NCBI GenBank assembly: GCA_903834515.1 | Contig: CAILJM010000036.1 | Location: forward strand, 1 to 64,000 | From: an uncultured Actinomycetes bacterium | GTDB lineage: Bacteria; Actinomycetota; Actinomycetes; Nanopelagicales; Nanopelagicaceae | Direction: 5' to 3' | Length of the DNA stretch: 64,000 nucleotides | Part shown: positions 44,771 through 52,706 of the stretch, piece after piece | How positions within the stretch are numbered: the first letter of the stretch is position 1 | How the letters are laid out: each line of letters opens with the position of its first letter | Notes under the pieces: generated by a model | Told to the model about the DNA's origin: nothing | Seen by the model: only the letters and a program-made list of their open reading frames with translations | The model's database searches: none | Program-made: the position numbers and the translations under genes

Positions 44771-46068
44771 CGATGACTAACTCAGGAAAGCCTGTAAAGG
44801 CAGGAAAGCCTGCAAAGAGCGAGAAGAAGAGCCGTGAGATCTCTCCTAAGAAGATCCGAGTTGGCGCATTCTTGGGCGTCATGGGACCAGGTGTACTCGC
44901 AGGTCTATCTGATGATGATCCAGCCGGTATCACTACCTACTCGCAATTAGGCGCTCATTACGGTTACCGCTTGATGTGGGTTCTCCTCGTTTCAACGATT
45001 GCCTTAATTATCTTCCAAGATCTCGGGGCGCGTATTGGTGTCGTTACTCGTCAAGGCCTTCTTGGATTAGTTCGTCAGAAATACGGGGCTCGTTCTGGAA
45101 TCCTCAGTGCAACCGCACTTGTGATTGCAAATATCGGAACCATGACTGCTGAATTTGCTGGCATCGCTGCAGCCGGCCAACTCTTTGGACTCTCACGTTA
45201 TATAAGCGTCCCGATCGCTGCGATTGTTGTCTCTGCCCTCGTATTGCGCGGATCTTTCGCGCGCGTTGAAAAAGTCTTCTTTGCACTCTGCGCAGTATTT
45301 CTTGCGTATGTGATTGCAGGCTTCATGTCACATCCACATTGGGGCGCAGCATTCAAGGGGCTTGTAGTTCCGTCGATGCCTATCAATCACGATGCAATTT
45401 ATATTGCAACGGCGACACTCGGAACAACGCTGGCACCATGGGGCCTTGCCTTCATCCAGTCCTACGCAGTGGATAAGCGGTTATCTAAAGATGATCTGAA
45501 GCTCTTGCGCGTCGATGTGTGGACGGGCTCACTCCTCACCGGAGTAATTGGCTTCTTCGTCATCGTGACATGCGCTGCGACCCTCAATGCGCACGGGATT
45601 ACCAACATCACGGATGCATCTCAAGCTGCGGCAGCGCTCAAACCATTAGCGGGGACACTTGCCAAAGATCTCTTTGCAGTTGGATTGATTGGTGCCGCTC
45701 TCCTTGCAGCCTCGATCCTTCCGCTCTCGACCGCATATTCGATCAGTGATCTCACTGGCCGCCCAGCGGCTCTCGATGACTCATTTGAAGAAGCACCACT
45801 CTTCTACTCGACTTTTGCATTCATCACTGTGCTCGCTGCTTCACTTATCCTCATTCCTGGCGCTCCGCTCATTACGATTCTGATCATCTCTCAGATTATT
45901 AATGCCGTGCTCTTGCTTCCACTCTTGCTCTATATGTTTGGTATCTCGCGCGATAAGCGACTTATGGGAGAATTTTCTGCGACCAAGGTAATGAGCAGTA
46001 TCTATTCGGTGATTATTGCTATCGTTGCCGTATGCGTCTGTGCAATGCTCTGGTTCACCTTCTTCTAG
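44767..46068 (+). CDS. Nramp-related divalent cation transporter, probably for Mg2+
   Basis: 433 residues with about 11 helices of the SLC11 (LeuT-like) fold. The helix-1 metal motif, DPGN in Nramp, is here DPAG (D51-G54), so the Asn ligand is lost. The helix-6 MPH motif reads APW (TLGTTLAPWGLAF), so the Met that selects transition metals is lost too. Nramp-related magnesium transporters are known to lack these ligands. The gene is coupled by ATGA to an MgtE-type Mg2+ sensor, which supports Mg2+. The basic N-terminal 30 residues (many Lys) are unusual. Mn2+ or Fe2+ transport is therefore less likely. Confidence 0.82.
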   Translation: MTMTNSGKPVKAGKPAKSEKKSREISPKKIRVGAFLGVMGPGVLAGLSDDDPAGITTYSQLGAHYGYRLMWVLLVSTIALIIFQDLGARIGVVTRQGLLGLVRQKYGARSGILSATALVIANIGTMTAEFAGIAAAGQLFGLSRYISVPIAAIVVSALVLRGSFARVEKVFFALCAVFLAYVIAGFMSHPHWGAAFKGLVVPSMPINHDAIYIATATLGTTLAPWGLAFIQSYAVDKRLSKDDLKLLRVDVWTGSLLTGVIGFFVIVTCAATLNAHGITNITDASQAAAALKPLAGTLAKDLFAVGLIGAALLAASILPLSTAYSISDLTGRPAALDDSFEEAPLFYSTFAFITVLAASLILIPGAPLITILIISQIINAVLLLPLLLYMFGISRDKRLMGEFSATKVMSSIYSVIIAIVAVCVCAMLWFTFF

Positions 46069-46105
46069 TTCTTAGTCAGGCCTCGAATCAGATGCCGATT
46101 GCGCT

Positions 46106-46996
46106 ATGAATCAAGCCCAGGATCACACCGCGCTACCTAAAGGTCGAGATATTCCGATCCTGCTGATGGGAATAATTGGCATTGGGACTTCGGGCCCGTT
46201 GATAGCCAAGAGCGTGATGCCCGTCCCAACACTTATCTTTTGGCGCAATTTAGCTGGTTCCTTGATTATGTCTCCCTTCGCCTTGCGAAAACGAGAGTGG
46301 AAGACAGCCGCTCAAAGGCGCGCGATAGCCATCGCCGCTCTCTCAGGTGTATTTCTCGCCTTTCACTTTATCGGCTTCTTTCTCGCAATGCGTTTTACAA
46401 GTGTTGCCGCGGGGACCGCACTTGCCGCTCTCCAACCGATCTTTAGTGCGATTTATATTCGCTTCAAAGGCGGGCATATTGCGAAGCTTTCGCTATTCGG
46501 AATGTTTGTAGCCTTCGCATCGGTCTTTATCATTACCGGCGTAGATTTCAATCTCTCGTTCCGCGCATTTGAGGGTGATCTCTTTGCGATTGGATGCGCA
46601 GCACTTTCTGCAACATATGTGATGATCGGATCAAAGGTACAAAGCCAAATTGCGACGTCAACATACACAACGGTCTGCTACGGAGCATGCGCCCTCACAG
46701 CATTTCCGATGATCTTCTTGACATCGTCGACCTTCATCGCATTCCCAAAGGTTCAGTGGCTCTGGCTAGGACTTCTCGTACTTGGTGCTCAGCTTCTTGG
46801 CCACACAATGTTTAACCTTTCACTGAAGCGGCTCTCACCAGTAGTTGTCTCATTGGTGGTCTTCTTTGAAGTTCCCGTAGCGGCAGTCTTTGCTCTTCTT
46901 TGGTTACATCAAAAACCAAGTGCTGGGATCATTCCTGGCGTTATCGGAATCTTGATCGGCTGCACATTCTTTGTGATGGGCAGAAATAGCAAGTGA
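46106..46996 (+). CDS. EamA/DMT-superfamily transporter
   Basis: 296 residues, about ten hydrophobic segments in two EamA repeats, first near residues 15-35. The second repeat ends in ISLVVFFEVPVAAVFALLWL-like sequence (VVFFEVPVAAVFALLWLHQK), the usual EamA pattern. Family members export amino acids or other small metabolites; the substrate cannot be named. Its stop overlaps the GTG start of the PHP gene by 4 bases. No leaderless -10 is clear before the ATG. Confidence 0.85.
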   Translation: MNQAQDHTALPKGRDIPILLMGIIGIGTSGPLIAKSVMPVPTLIFWRNLAGSLIMSPFALRKREWKTAAQRRAIAIAALSGVFLAFHFIGFFLAMRFTSVAAGTALAALQPIFSAIYIRFKGGHIAKLSLFGMFVAFASVFIITGVDFNLSFRAFEGDLFAIGCAALSATYVMIGSKVQSQIATSTYTTVCYGACALTAFPMIFLTSSTFIAFPKVQWLWLGLLVLGAQLLGHTMFNLSLKRLSPVVVSLVVFFEVPVAAVFALLWLHQKPSAGIIPGVIGILIGCTFFVMGRNSK

Positions 46997-47841
46997 AGAT
47001 CGATTTACATACGCATTCACTCTTCAGTGATGGAACTGATCGCCCAAGTGAGCTCGTTAACAAAGCTCTCTCACAAGGAGTCACAACCCTTGCGCTTACA
47101 GATCATGACACGATTGCCGGTTGGGATGAAGCTCGTGAATGGCTTCGTCCTGGTTTAGATCTAGTACTTGGCTCAGAGATTTCGTGTCAGACAGAAGATG
47201 GCATCAGCGTCCATATGCTCGGCCTGCTCTTTGATCGCGAGAATCAACCATTGCAAGAGATGATGGCGCAGACTCGTGACAATCGCTTGGGCCGTATGGA
47301 GCGCATAATTGCGAGAATGAATACAGCTGGTATCGAGATTACCCTCGAAGAGGTGCATGCTCAGCTCAGCGATGGCGCAACTCTCGGCCGCCCACACCTT
47401 GCAGATGCCCTCGTTGCAAAAGGTTTGGCAAAGAGCCGTGATGAGGTCTTCTCAGATTGGCTGGCAAATAGTTCACCCTTTTATGTTTCGCATTACTCAC
47501 CGACCCCAGAAGTTGCAATCAGATTGATTAAAGATGCTGGCGGCGTTGCTGTTATTGCACACCCGCTAGCCTCTCTTCGAGGTCGAGTAGTAAGCCGCGA
47601 AAGCATGGATAGCTATATCGCCGCCGGACTTGATGGCATCGAAGTGAAGCATCGAGACCAGACATTAGAGCAGCAGCAGATTCTCTTTGATATCGCCGCG
47701 AAGGCAGATCTAGCAATGACGGGATCGAGTGATTATCACGGCACGGGAAAGATGAATGAACTAGCGGAGTTCACTACCGATCCAGATCAATGGGAGAAAC
47801 TTGAATCCCGAGCAAACGCTCGAAGAGTTATAAGGTTGTAA
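46993..47841 (+). CDS. PHP-domain phosphoesterase (RNase AM/YciV-like)
   Basis: 282 residues. PHP metal motifs: IDLHTHSLFSDGTD at the N-terminus, LALTDHDTIAGW, LGSEISCQ, VIAHPLASLRG and TGSSDYHGTG near the end. Relatives are 3'-5' or 5'-3' exonucleases on short RNA and 3',5'-bisphosphate nucleotidases. Trinuclear metal site expected. GTG start overlaps the EamA gene. Its last 14 bases overlap the convergent DUF3107 gene. Confidence 0.88.
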   Translation: MKIDLHTHSLFSDGTDRPSELVNKALSQGVTTLALTDHDTIAGWDEAREWLRPGLDLVLGSEISCQTEDGISVHMLGLLFDRENQPLQEMMAQTRDNRLGRMERIIARMNTAGIEITLEEVHAQLSDGATLGRPHLADALVAKGLAKSRDEVFSDWLANSSPFYVSHYSPTPEVAIRLIKDAGGVAVIAHPLASLRGRVVSRESMDSYIAAGLDGIEVKHRDQTLEQQQILFDIAAKADLAMTGSSDYHGTGKMNELAEFTTDPDQWEKLESRANARRVIRL

Positions 47842-48076
47842 AGCCAACCTTGCGATCGGCAGCGTTGCCTGCCTCTACATAAGCAATCTTTGAGTGTGGC
47901 ACCAATATCTGACGGCCCTTGGTATCGGTGAGGGCGAGCGTCTTGCCAGAATCGAGCGCCTCTTGAACCTTTGCGATGACCTTCTCGATGGAGTGATCAA
48001 TCTCGTAGACGAGATCTACGCCAGTATCAGCGATCCCAATTCGGAGGTCTGTCGTTGTCTTCTCATCTTTAGCCAT
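47828..48076 (-). CDS. DUF3107 family protein
   Basis: 82 residues. IADTGVDLVYEIDHSIEKVI and IAYVEAGNAADRKVGF match DUF3107, a small actinobacterial family (Rv3208A). Function unknown. It follows a TetR-type regulator gene on the same strand with a 20-base gap, the same pair as Rv3208-Rv3208A, so the two are probably made together. It overlaps the PHP gene end. Confidence 0.87.
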   Translation of the reverse strand: MAKDEKTTTDLRIGIADTGVDLVYEIDHSIEKVIAKVQEALDSGKTLALTDTKGRQILVPHSKIAYVEAGNAADRKVGFTTL

Positions 48077-48096
48077 GTTCTCACCTTAACCTGAAA

Positions 48097-48705
48097 TTAT
48101 TGATTCTGCTTTGGGAATCCGCCGATACCGCGCCAGATTTGAGTAGCGACGAGCTTTACGGCGTTATCTCGATCTATCTTGCCATCACGCTCGAGCCAGT
48201 GGCGCGCAGCTGATTGCACATTTCCGATAATTCCAACTGCGAGCATCATGGATGCCTCTTTAGGTAACCCGGTATCAATCGAGATGACCGCTGAAAAGGC
48301 GGCAGCACAGTCGTAGGTCATGCGAGTGAGTCGTTCGCGAACTTGTGGCTCAACGCTCATATCGCTCTCGAAGAGCAAGCGGAAGGCTTCACCTTCACGG
48401 TTGATGAAATCAAAGTAGGCCTCTGTTGTAGCCTGAACACGCTCCCAGTTATCTTTCCGTGCGGCGATCGCTTTCTGAATCTCAAAAACTAGCGAATCGA
48501 TGTGGACATCAAGTACAGCTAAGTAGAGATCTAGTTTTGAAGGAAAGTGCTGGTACAACACGGGCTTGCTGACATTTGCGCGATCTGCGATCTCATCCAT
48601 GGCAGCCGAGTGGTACCCAGCCTGAGTGAAGACTTCTAGGGCTGCAGCTAAGAGTTGCGCACGTCGCTCATCTCGAGGGAGGCGGCCTTTGAGATCGGTG
48701 GTCAT
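48097..48705 (-). CDS. TetR-family transcriptional regulator
   Basis: 202 residues. N-terminal HTH: LLAAALEVFTQAGYHSAAMD, EIADRANVSKPVLYQHFPSK, as in all TetR proteins; the C-terminal helical domain binds an unknown ligand. The ATG at 48705 is preferred to an in-frame start at 48759, because TATCCT (48712-48717 on this strand) stands 6 nt before it and the extra residues match nothing. It is divergent from mshB, with a 9-bp inverted repeat between them that overlaps both -10 hexamers and could be its operator. Resembles Rv3208 by context. Confidence 0.88.
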   Translation of the reverse strand: MTTDLKGRLPRDERRAQLLAAALEVFTQAGYHSAAMDEIADRANVSKPVLYQHFPSKLDLYLAVLDVHIDSLVFEIQKAIAARKDNWERVQATTEAYFDFINREGEAFRLLFESDMSVEPQVRERLTRMTYDCAAAFSAVISIDTGLPKEASMMLAVGIIGNVQSAARHWLERDGKIDRDNAVKLVATQIWRGIGGFPKQNQ

Positions 48706-48710
48706 GTCTG

Positions 48711-48744
48711 AAGGATAACTAATAAGGTTCAACTTGTTATCCTT
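48711..48744. promoter_or_regulatory. Mirror-image divergent promoter and candidate TetR operator
   Basis: AAGGATAAC (48711-48719) and GTTATCCTT (48736-48744) are perfect 9-bp inverted arms with a 16-base spacer. Each arm contains a TATCCT -10 hexamer placed exactly 6 nt before a start codon: minus strand for tetR (48705), plus strand for mshB (48750). A dimeric repressor bound here would block both promoters. The symmetry of the two promoters alone explains part of the repeat, so the operator role is an inference. Confidence 0.6.
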
Positions 48745-48749
48745 TCGGC

Positions 48750-49607
48750 ATGACCTCAAAGAGCCTCCTTCTCGTCCATGCGCACCCCGATGATGAAACC
48801 ATCAATAATGGGGCAACGATGGCGATGTACGCGGCGGCTGGTTACAACGTCACTCTCGTCACCTGCACTCGCGGTGAAGAAGGTGAGATTCTCGTCCCTG
48901 ATCTCGCTCACCTTTCAGCCGATAAAGAGGATGGCCTTGCCTCCATCCGAGAAGTCGAACTTTCGAATGCAATGGCGGCGCTTGGCGTTACTGATCACCG
49001 ATTCCTGGGGGCCCCTGAGGTCCGTTACCGAGATAGCGGAATGATGGGTACGACACCAAATGATCGACCAGATGTTTTCTGGCAGGCAGATCTCGACGCA
49101 GCAGCAGCTCACTTGGTGAAGATCATTCTTGAGGTTAAGCCTCAAGTTCTCGTTACGTACGATGATTTCGGTGGTTATGGACATCCAGATCATATTCAAG
49201 CCCACCGCGTTGCAATGCGCGCTGCAGAGTTAGCCGCTCCAGATTGGAATATCCAGAAAATTTATTGGAACACAATGCCAAAGTCTGTGATTCAAAAGGG
49301 TATTGATGCGATGAAAGCGCAAGGTTCTGATTTCATGGGGGTTGAAAGTGCGGATGAGCTTCCCTTTGCTAAGGCCGATGAATTTGTTACAGCACATATT
49401 GATGGCAACAATTTTGTTGATCAGAAAATGAAGGCCATGGCATCTCACCCCACACAGATTGCTCTCGATGGACCATTTTTTGCGCTCTCAAATAATGTTG
49501 GACTCAATGTCTGGGGTCACGAGTACTACACACTGGTTAAAGGCGAAAAGTGCGAACCATTTACCGAAGAAGGCTGGGAGACCGATCTCTTCGCTGGCAT
49601 TAAGTAA
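48750..49607 (+). CDS. mshB: Mycothiol biosynthesis deacetylase (PIG-L family)
   Basis: 285 residues. Removes acetate from GlcNAc-inositol in mycothiol synthesis. Zinc site: LLVHAHPDDETINNG at the N-terminus and GYGHPDHIQAHRVAM (about residue 148). The stretch CTRGEEGEI matches MshB well; mycothiol S-conjugate amidase (Mca) is the close alternative. The ATG follows TATCCT by 6 nt, so the mRNA is likely leaderless. Divergent from the TetR gene. The convergent CysRS gene lies 17 bases beyond. Confidence 0.88.
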   Translation: MTSKSLLLVHAHPDDETINNGATMAMYAAAGYNVTLVTCTRGEEGEILVPDLAHLSADKEDGLASIREVELSNAMAALGVTDHRFLGAPEVRYRDSGMMGTTPNDRPDVFWQADLDAAAAHLVKIILEVKPQVLVTYDDFGGYGHPDHIQAHRVAMRAAELAAPDWNIQKIYWNTMPKSVIQKGIDAMKAQGSDFMGVESADELPFAKADEFVTAHIDGNNFVDQKMKAMASHPTQIALDGPFFALSNNVGLNVWGHEYYTLVKGEKCEPFTEEGWETDLFAGIK

Positions 49608-49624
49608 ATTTATTGAATCTACAT

Positions 49625-51016
49625 TTAAGAGAGCAGTTCGAACTCTTGCCCCGAGGCAGAATCCTTCACCGTGACACCGAGTGCCATAAGTTGGTCTCTC
49701 AATTCATCGCTTCGGGCATAATTTTTCGCTGACCGCGCCTCGGCCCGCTCTGCAAGTAAGTGCTGCTGCTCATCCGTTAACTCGATTGCCGCCATTTTTC
49801 GGTCGAGATCAAGAGCAAATATCTGCTCCATCTCGCGAAAAATATGGGCTCGTTCGCCCATCGAGAGCGTCTCGTCGCGCTCAACTTTACGCAGAACTAT
49901 CGCGACGTCTGCGCTTCCTAAATCATTCATGAGGTGTGCGATGCACTCTGAAATGATTTTCTCACTTGCAGCAGTTGACGTGCTTGGCCCCCAATCGGCA
50001 AGTTTTGATCGCCAACGCTTGATAGTTGAATCCGCCGCCTTTAACCCATCCCACGTGAGGTCTATCTGACTGCGGTAACGGTTCTCCAAAAAGGCAAGTC
50101 TCAAACTTAATGGATCTAAACCTTTGGCGATGATCTCGCTTACGAGCAGAACATTTCCCGCGCTCTTAGACATCTTTCGACCCTCAAAGAGGAGATGTTC
50201 GCCATGGACCCACTGTGCAACAACTTCCCGACCGGCGGCAGAGTTTGATTGCGCTCTCTCATTTTCATGGTGTGGGAAGCGAAGATCAATTCCGCCTAAG
50301 TGAAGGTCAACTACGCCATCCAAATAGTGAAGTGACATCGCCGAGCATTCAATATGCCAACCGGGAAAACCTAACCCCCAAGGTGAATCCCAGACCATCT
50401 CGGTGCGATTACCCGCAGATTTCCAGAGTGCCCAGTCGGCATGGAAACGTTTAGCTCCGTCGTCGGTATATTCGTAGCGATGTCCAGGTTGTAGGGAATC
50501 GAGTCGATTTCCACTGATCTCTCCGTATGATGCAAAAGAGCGAGCGTCAAAGTAGACCGATGAATCTTCGCCCACGTAGGCATGCTCACTTGCGATGAGC
50601 TCTTGAATTAAATCTTGCATCATCGTGATTGACTCGCTCGCACGTGGATAGCGTTGAGCCGGTCTTACGCCGATAAGGGCGAGATCTTTATGAAATCTGC
50701 CTTCAAACTCTCGAGCGATTTCAAATGGGTCAATCTTCGTGAGCGCGGATTCGGCCAATAATTTATCCTCGTGGAGATCTTCAGACATGTGGCCAACATC
50801 GGTAATGTTTTGAATAAGGATCGACTTGTAACCCGCGTATTCCAAAGTTCTGATGATCAGATCTGCTAATAAAAAGGTACGAAGGTTTCCTACGTGGGCA
50901 TCGCGGTAGACGGTTGGCCCACAGCTATAGATCCGAAGCAGGTCGCCATCGCTGATTGTGACAGGGGAGAGCGATCTGGCCCTAGTGTCGAAGAGCTGGA
51001 GCGGTGTTGTGATCAT
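49625..51016 (-). CDS. cysS: Cysteinyl-tRNA synthetase
   Basis: 463 residues. Class I synthetase. The zinc/HIGH region is CGPTVYRDAHVGN, where most CysRS have DYAHIGN or similar; Cys in CGPTV, Cys in WHIECSAMSL and His in FPHHENE can bind zinc. KMSKS is intact in GRKMSKSAGNVLLV. A DALR-like anticodon domain and the tail RSDELRDQLMALGVTVKD mark it as CysRS rather than MshC, the mycothiol ligase that is shorter and lacks this tail. The start overlaps a small orphan gene by ATGA. The closeness to mshB is a notable context for cysteine supply to mycothiol. Confidence 0.87.
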   Translation of the reverse strand: MITTPLQLFDTRARSLSPVTISDGDLLRIYSCGPTVYRDAHVGNLRTFLLADLIIRTLEYAGYKSILIQNITDVGHMSEDLHEDKLLAESALTKIDPFEIAREFEGRFHKDLALIGVRPAQRYPRASESITMMQDLIQELIASEHAYVGEDSSVYFDARSFASYGEISGNRLDSLQPGHRYEYTDDGAKRFHADWALWKSAGNRTEMVWDSPWGLGFPGWHIECSAMSLHYLDGVVDLHLGGIDLRFPHHENERAQSNSAAGREVVAQWVHGEHLLFEGRKMSKSAGNVLLVSEIIAKGLDPLSLRLAFLENRYRSQIDLTWDGLKAADSTIKRWRSKLADWGPSTSTAASEKIISECIAHLMNDLGSADVAIVLRKVERDETLSMGERAHIFREMEQIFALDLDRKMAAIELTDEQQHLLAERAEARSAKNYARSDELRDQLMALGVTVKDSASGQEFELLS

Positions 51017-51207
51017 GGGGTGGGGACCACTTTCCAGAGAAAGATCTTCTCTGGCGAAAATTCGACGATCGAGCCATCCTTCTTGCGGATAGATGTAGGA
51101 GTCTCAAGGAACCCGAGTAGATCCCGGAATCCGCCATCAGGGTCAAAGAGTCGAATGCTCAGACGCAGCCCTACCTCCTGCAATCCGGGGAGGGTATGGG
51201 GGCTCAT
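51013..51207 (-). CDS. 64-residue stand-alone domain (N-domain of actinobacterial GNAT proteins)
   Basis: The pattern GLRLSIRLFDPDGGFRDLLG, a short Lys/Asp turn and FSPEKIFLWKVVPTP resembles the small beta-barrel that precedes the acetyltransferase domain in actinobacterial GNAT proteins encoded beside fdxA. Here the acetyltransferase part is absent and the frame ends at a normal stop overlapping cysS. GAGAAT lies 6 nt before the ATG on this strand. It is either a genuine split-off domain or a remnant kept for its translation coupling to cysS. The family match is from pattern memory only. Confidence 0.6.
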   Translation of the reverse strand: MSPHTLPGLQEVGLRLSIRLFDPDGGFRDLLGFLETPTSIRKKDGSIVEFSPEKIFLWKVVPTP

Positions 51208-51300
51208 GGAGCAATTCTCTACCCTGTTGCCATAAGATTCGCGTTATAGATTTGAGTTAGACCTCACTAGCCTCAAGAGACCGTTCAGAAGGAGCCAAGC

Positions 51301-51621
51301 GTGACCTACGTGATTGCCGAGCCTTGCATCGATGTGAAAGATAAGTCCTGCATCGAAGAATGCCCAGTGGATTGCATCTATGAGGGTTCTCGCATGCTCT
51401 ACATCCAACCTGATGAGTGCGTAGATTGCGGTGCCTGCGAACCGGTCTGCCCGGTCGAAGCTATCTACTACGAAGATGATGTCCCATCTCAGTGGAAGGA
51501 ATATGGCCAGGTCGCTGGCGAATTCTTCGTCGAGATTGGTTCCCCTGGTGGAGCAAGCAAGGTTGGTCCTACAAATAGCGACCACCCAAAGATTGCGGCA
51601 CACCCAGCTAAAGCTGAGTAA
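51301..51621 (+). CDS. fdxA: Seven-iron ferredoxin
   Basis: 106 residues. Cys pattern: [20 protein letters not shown] holds the [3Fe-4S] site, [16 protein letters not shown] the [4Fe-4S] site, as in mycobacterial FdxA/FdxC. The mostly acidic C-terminal extension is normal. It passes electrons to partners such as cytochrome P450 or dehydrogenases. GTG start with Shine-Dalgarno AAGGAG 7 nt upstream; a candidate -10 TATAGA lies at 51245. dapC follows directly, without its own promoter. Confidence 0.94.
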   Translation: MTYVIAEPCIDVKDKSCIEECPVDCIYEGSRMLYIQPDECVDCGACEPVCPVEAIYYEDDVPSQWKEYGQVAGEFFVEIGSPGGASKVGPTNSDHPKIAAHPAKAE

Positions 51622-51623
51622 CT

Positions 51624-52700
51624 CTGAAACTTCCAGACTTTCCTTGGGATGCGCTCGCTCCAATCGGAGCAATCGCGAGGTCTCATCCTGAAAGTTTTAT
51701 CGATCTCTCGCAAGGAACACCGGTCGACCCGACACCTCAATTTATTGCGCAAGAATTGATTGCTGCCGCAAATTCACCAAGCTATCCAGTAACCACCGGC
51801 ACTCCTGCTCTTCGCGATGCGATTAAAAAATGGTCCATCGATAACTTAGGCATCAAGGGTGATTTCGACGTCATACCAACGATTGGCTCCAAAGAACTCG
51901 TTGCTTGGCTCCCGACACTTTTGCAAGCAAAACATGTCCTGTATCCAGAGATCGCATATCCGACATATCTGGTGGGGGCAATCATGGGTGGTGCAACTCA
52001 TGAAAGTGTTGGGATCGATGCATCGAAGTGGCCACCCGCAGATTTAGCGTGGGTAAATACGCCTTCAAATCCAACTGGGCGAGTTCATTCACGAAGTGAA
52101 CTGCAAGCTGTCGTCGACTATTCACGTCGCCATAAAACTATCATCGCGAGCGATGAGTGCTATATCAGCTTCCCTGCAGGATCGAGTAAACCGATTTCGA
52201 TCTTTGAAGTTGCCGATGGAGATAATACAAATCTCTTAGCTGTGCACTCTCTTTCAAAACGTTCTAACCTCGCTGGTTATCGAGCTGCATTTGTTGTCGG
52301 AGATAGTGCGCTTATTGCGCGCATTCTCGAGGTTCGTAAGCACGCCGGCATGATGGTCCCACTTCCGGTACAGAAGGCAATGACAGCAGCTCTCGCAGAT
52401 GAGGTGCACGTTCAAGAACAGGCAGAGCGCTATCGCGCACGCCGAGCAGTACTTCAGAGCGCAATCGAATCACAAGGTTTTCGAGTTGATGAGACCGAGG
52501 CTGGTCTTTACCTGTGGGTTACTCGCGGTGAATCCGATTGGGATAGCGTCAGGTGGTTTGTGCAATTCGGAATTCTTGTGACGCCTGGGCACTTCTATGG
52601 TGAGGCAGGTAATCGCCATGTTCGGATCGCACTCACTGCCACTGATGAGCAGATTGAAACTGCAGCGCGCCGTATTTCAGAGTCAAAGGTTAATAAGTAG
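51624..52700 (+). CDS. dapC: N-succinyldiaminopimelate aminotransferase, probable CTG start
   Basis: 358 residues, PLP fold type I aminotransferase. Makes N-succinyl-diaminopimelate in the lysine/cell-wall route after DapD. The PLP lysine lies in HSLSKRSNLAGYRAAFVVG; DECYISF and NTPSNPTGRVH are also conserved. Reading upstream in frame, the family N-terminus LKLPDFPWDALAPIGAIA begins at CTG 51624, but stops at 51615 and 51609 leave no ATG, GTG or TTG before it. The first ATG is at 51756, deep in the domain, so CTG is the best start, two bases after the fdxA stop, probably by coupled re-initiation. Confidence 0.88.
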   Translation: MKLPDFPWDALAPIGAIARSHPESFIDLSQGTPVDPTPQFIAQELIAAANSPSYPVTTGTPALRDAIKKWSIDNLGIKGDFDVIPTIGSKELVAWLPTLLQAKHVLYPEIAYPTYLVGAIMGGATHESVGIDASKWPPADLAWVNTPSNPTGRVHSRSELQAVVDYSRRHKTIIASDECYISFPAGSSKPISIFEVADGDNTNLLAVHSLSKRSNLAGYRAAFVVGDSALIARILEVRKHAGMMVPLPVQKAMTAALADEVHVQEQAERYRARRAVLQSAIESQGFRVDETEAGLYLWVTRGESDWDSVRWFVQFGILVTPGHFYGEAGNRHVRIALTATDEQIETAARRISESKVNK

Positions 52701-52706
52701 TTCGAG

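Noticed and set aside
49625-51016. MshC (mycothiol cysteine ligase) instead of CysRS
   Set aside because: The DALR-like C-terminal tail, length of 463 and CGPTVYRDAHVGN pattern fit CysRS; MshC is shorter and lacks the tail.
51756-52700. dapC starting at the first ATG (51756)
   Set aside because: It removes 44 residues matching the family N-terminus; reading frame is open and conserved back to 51624.
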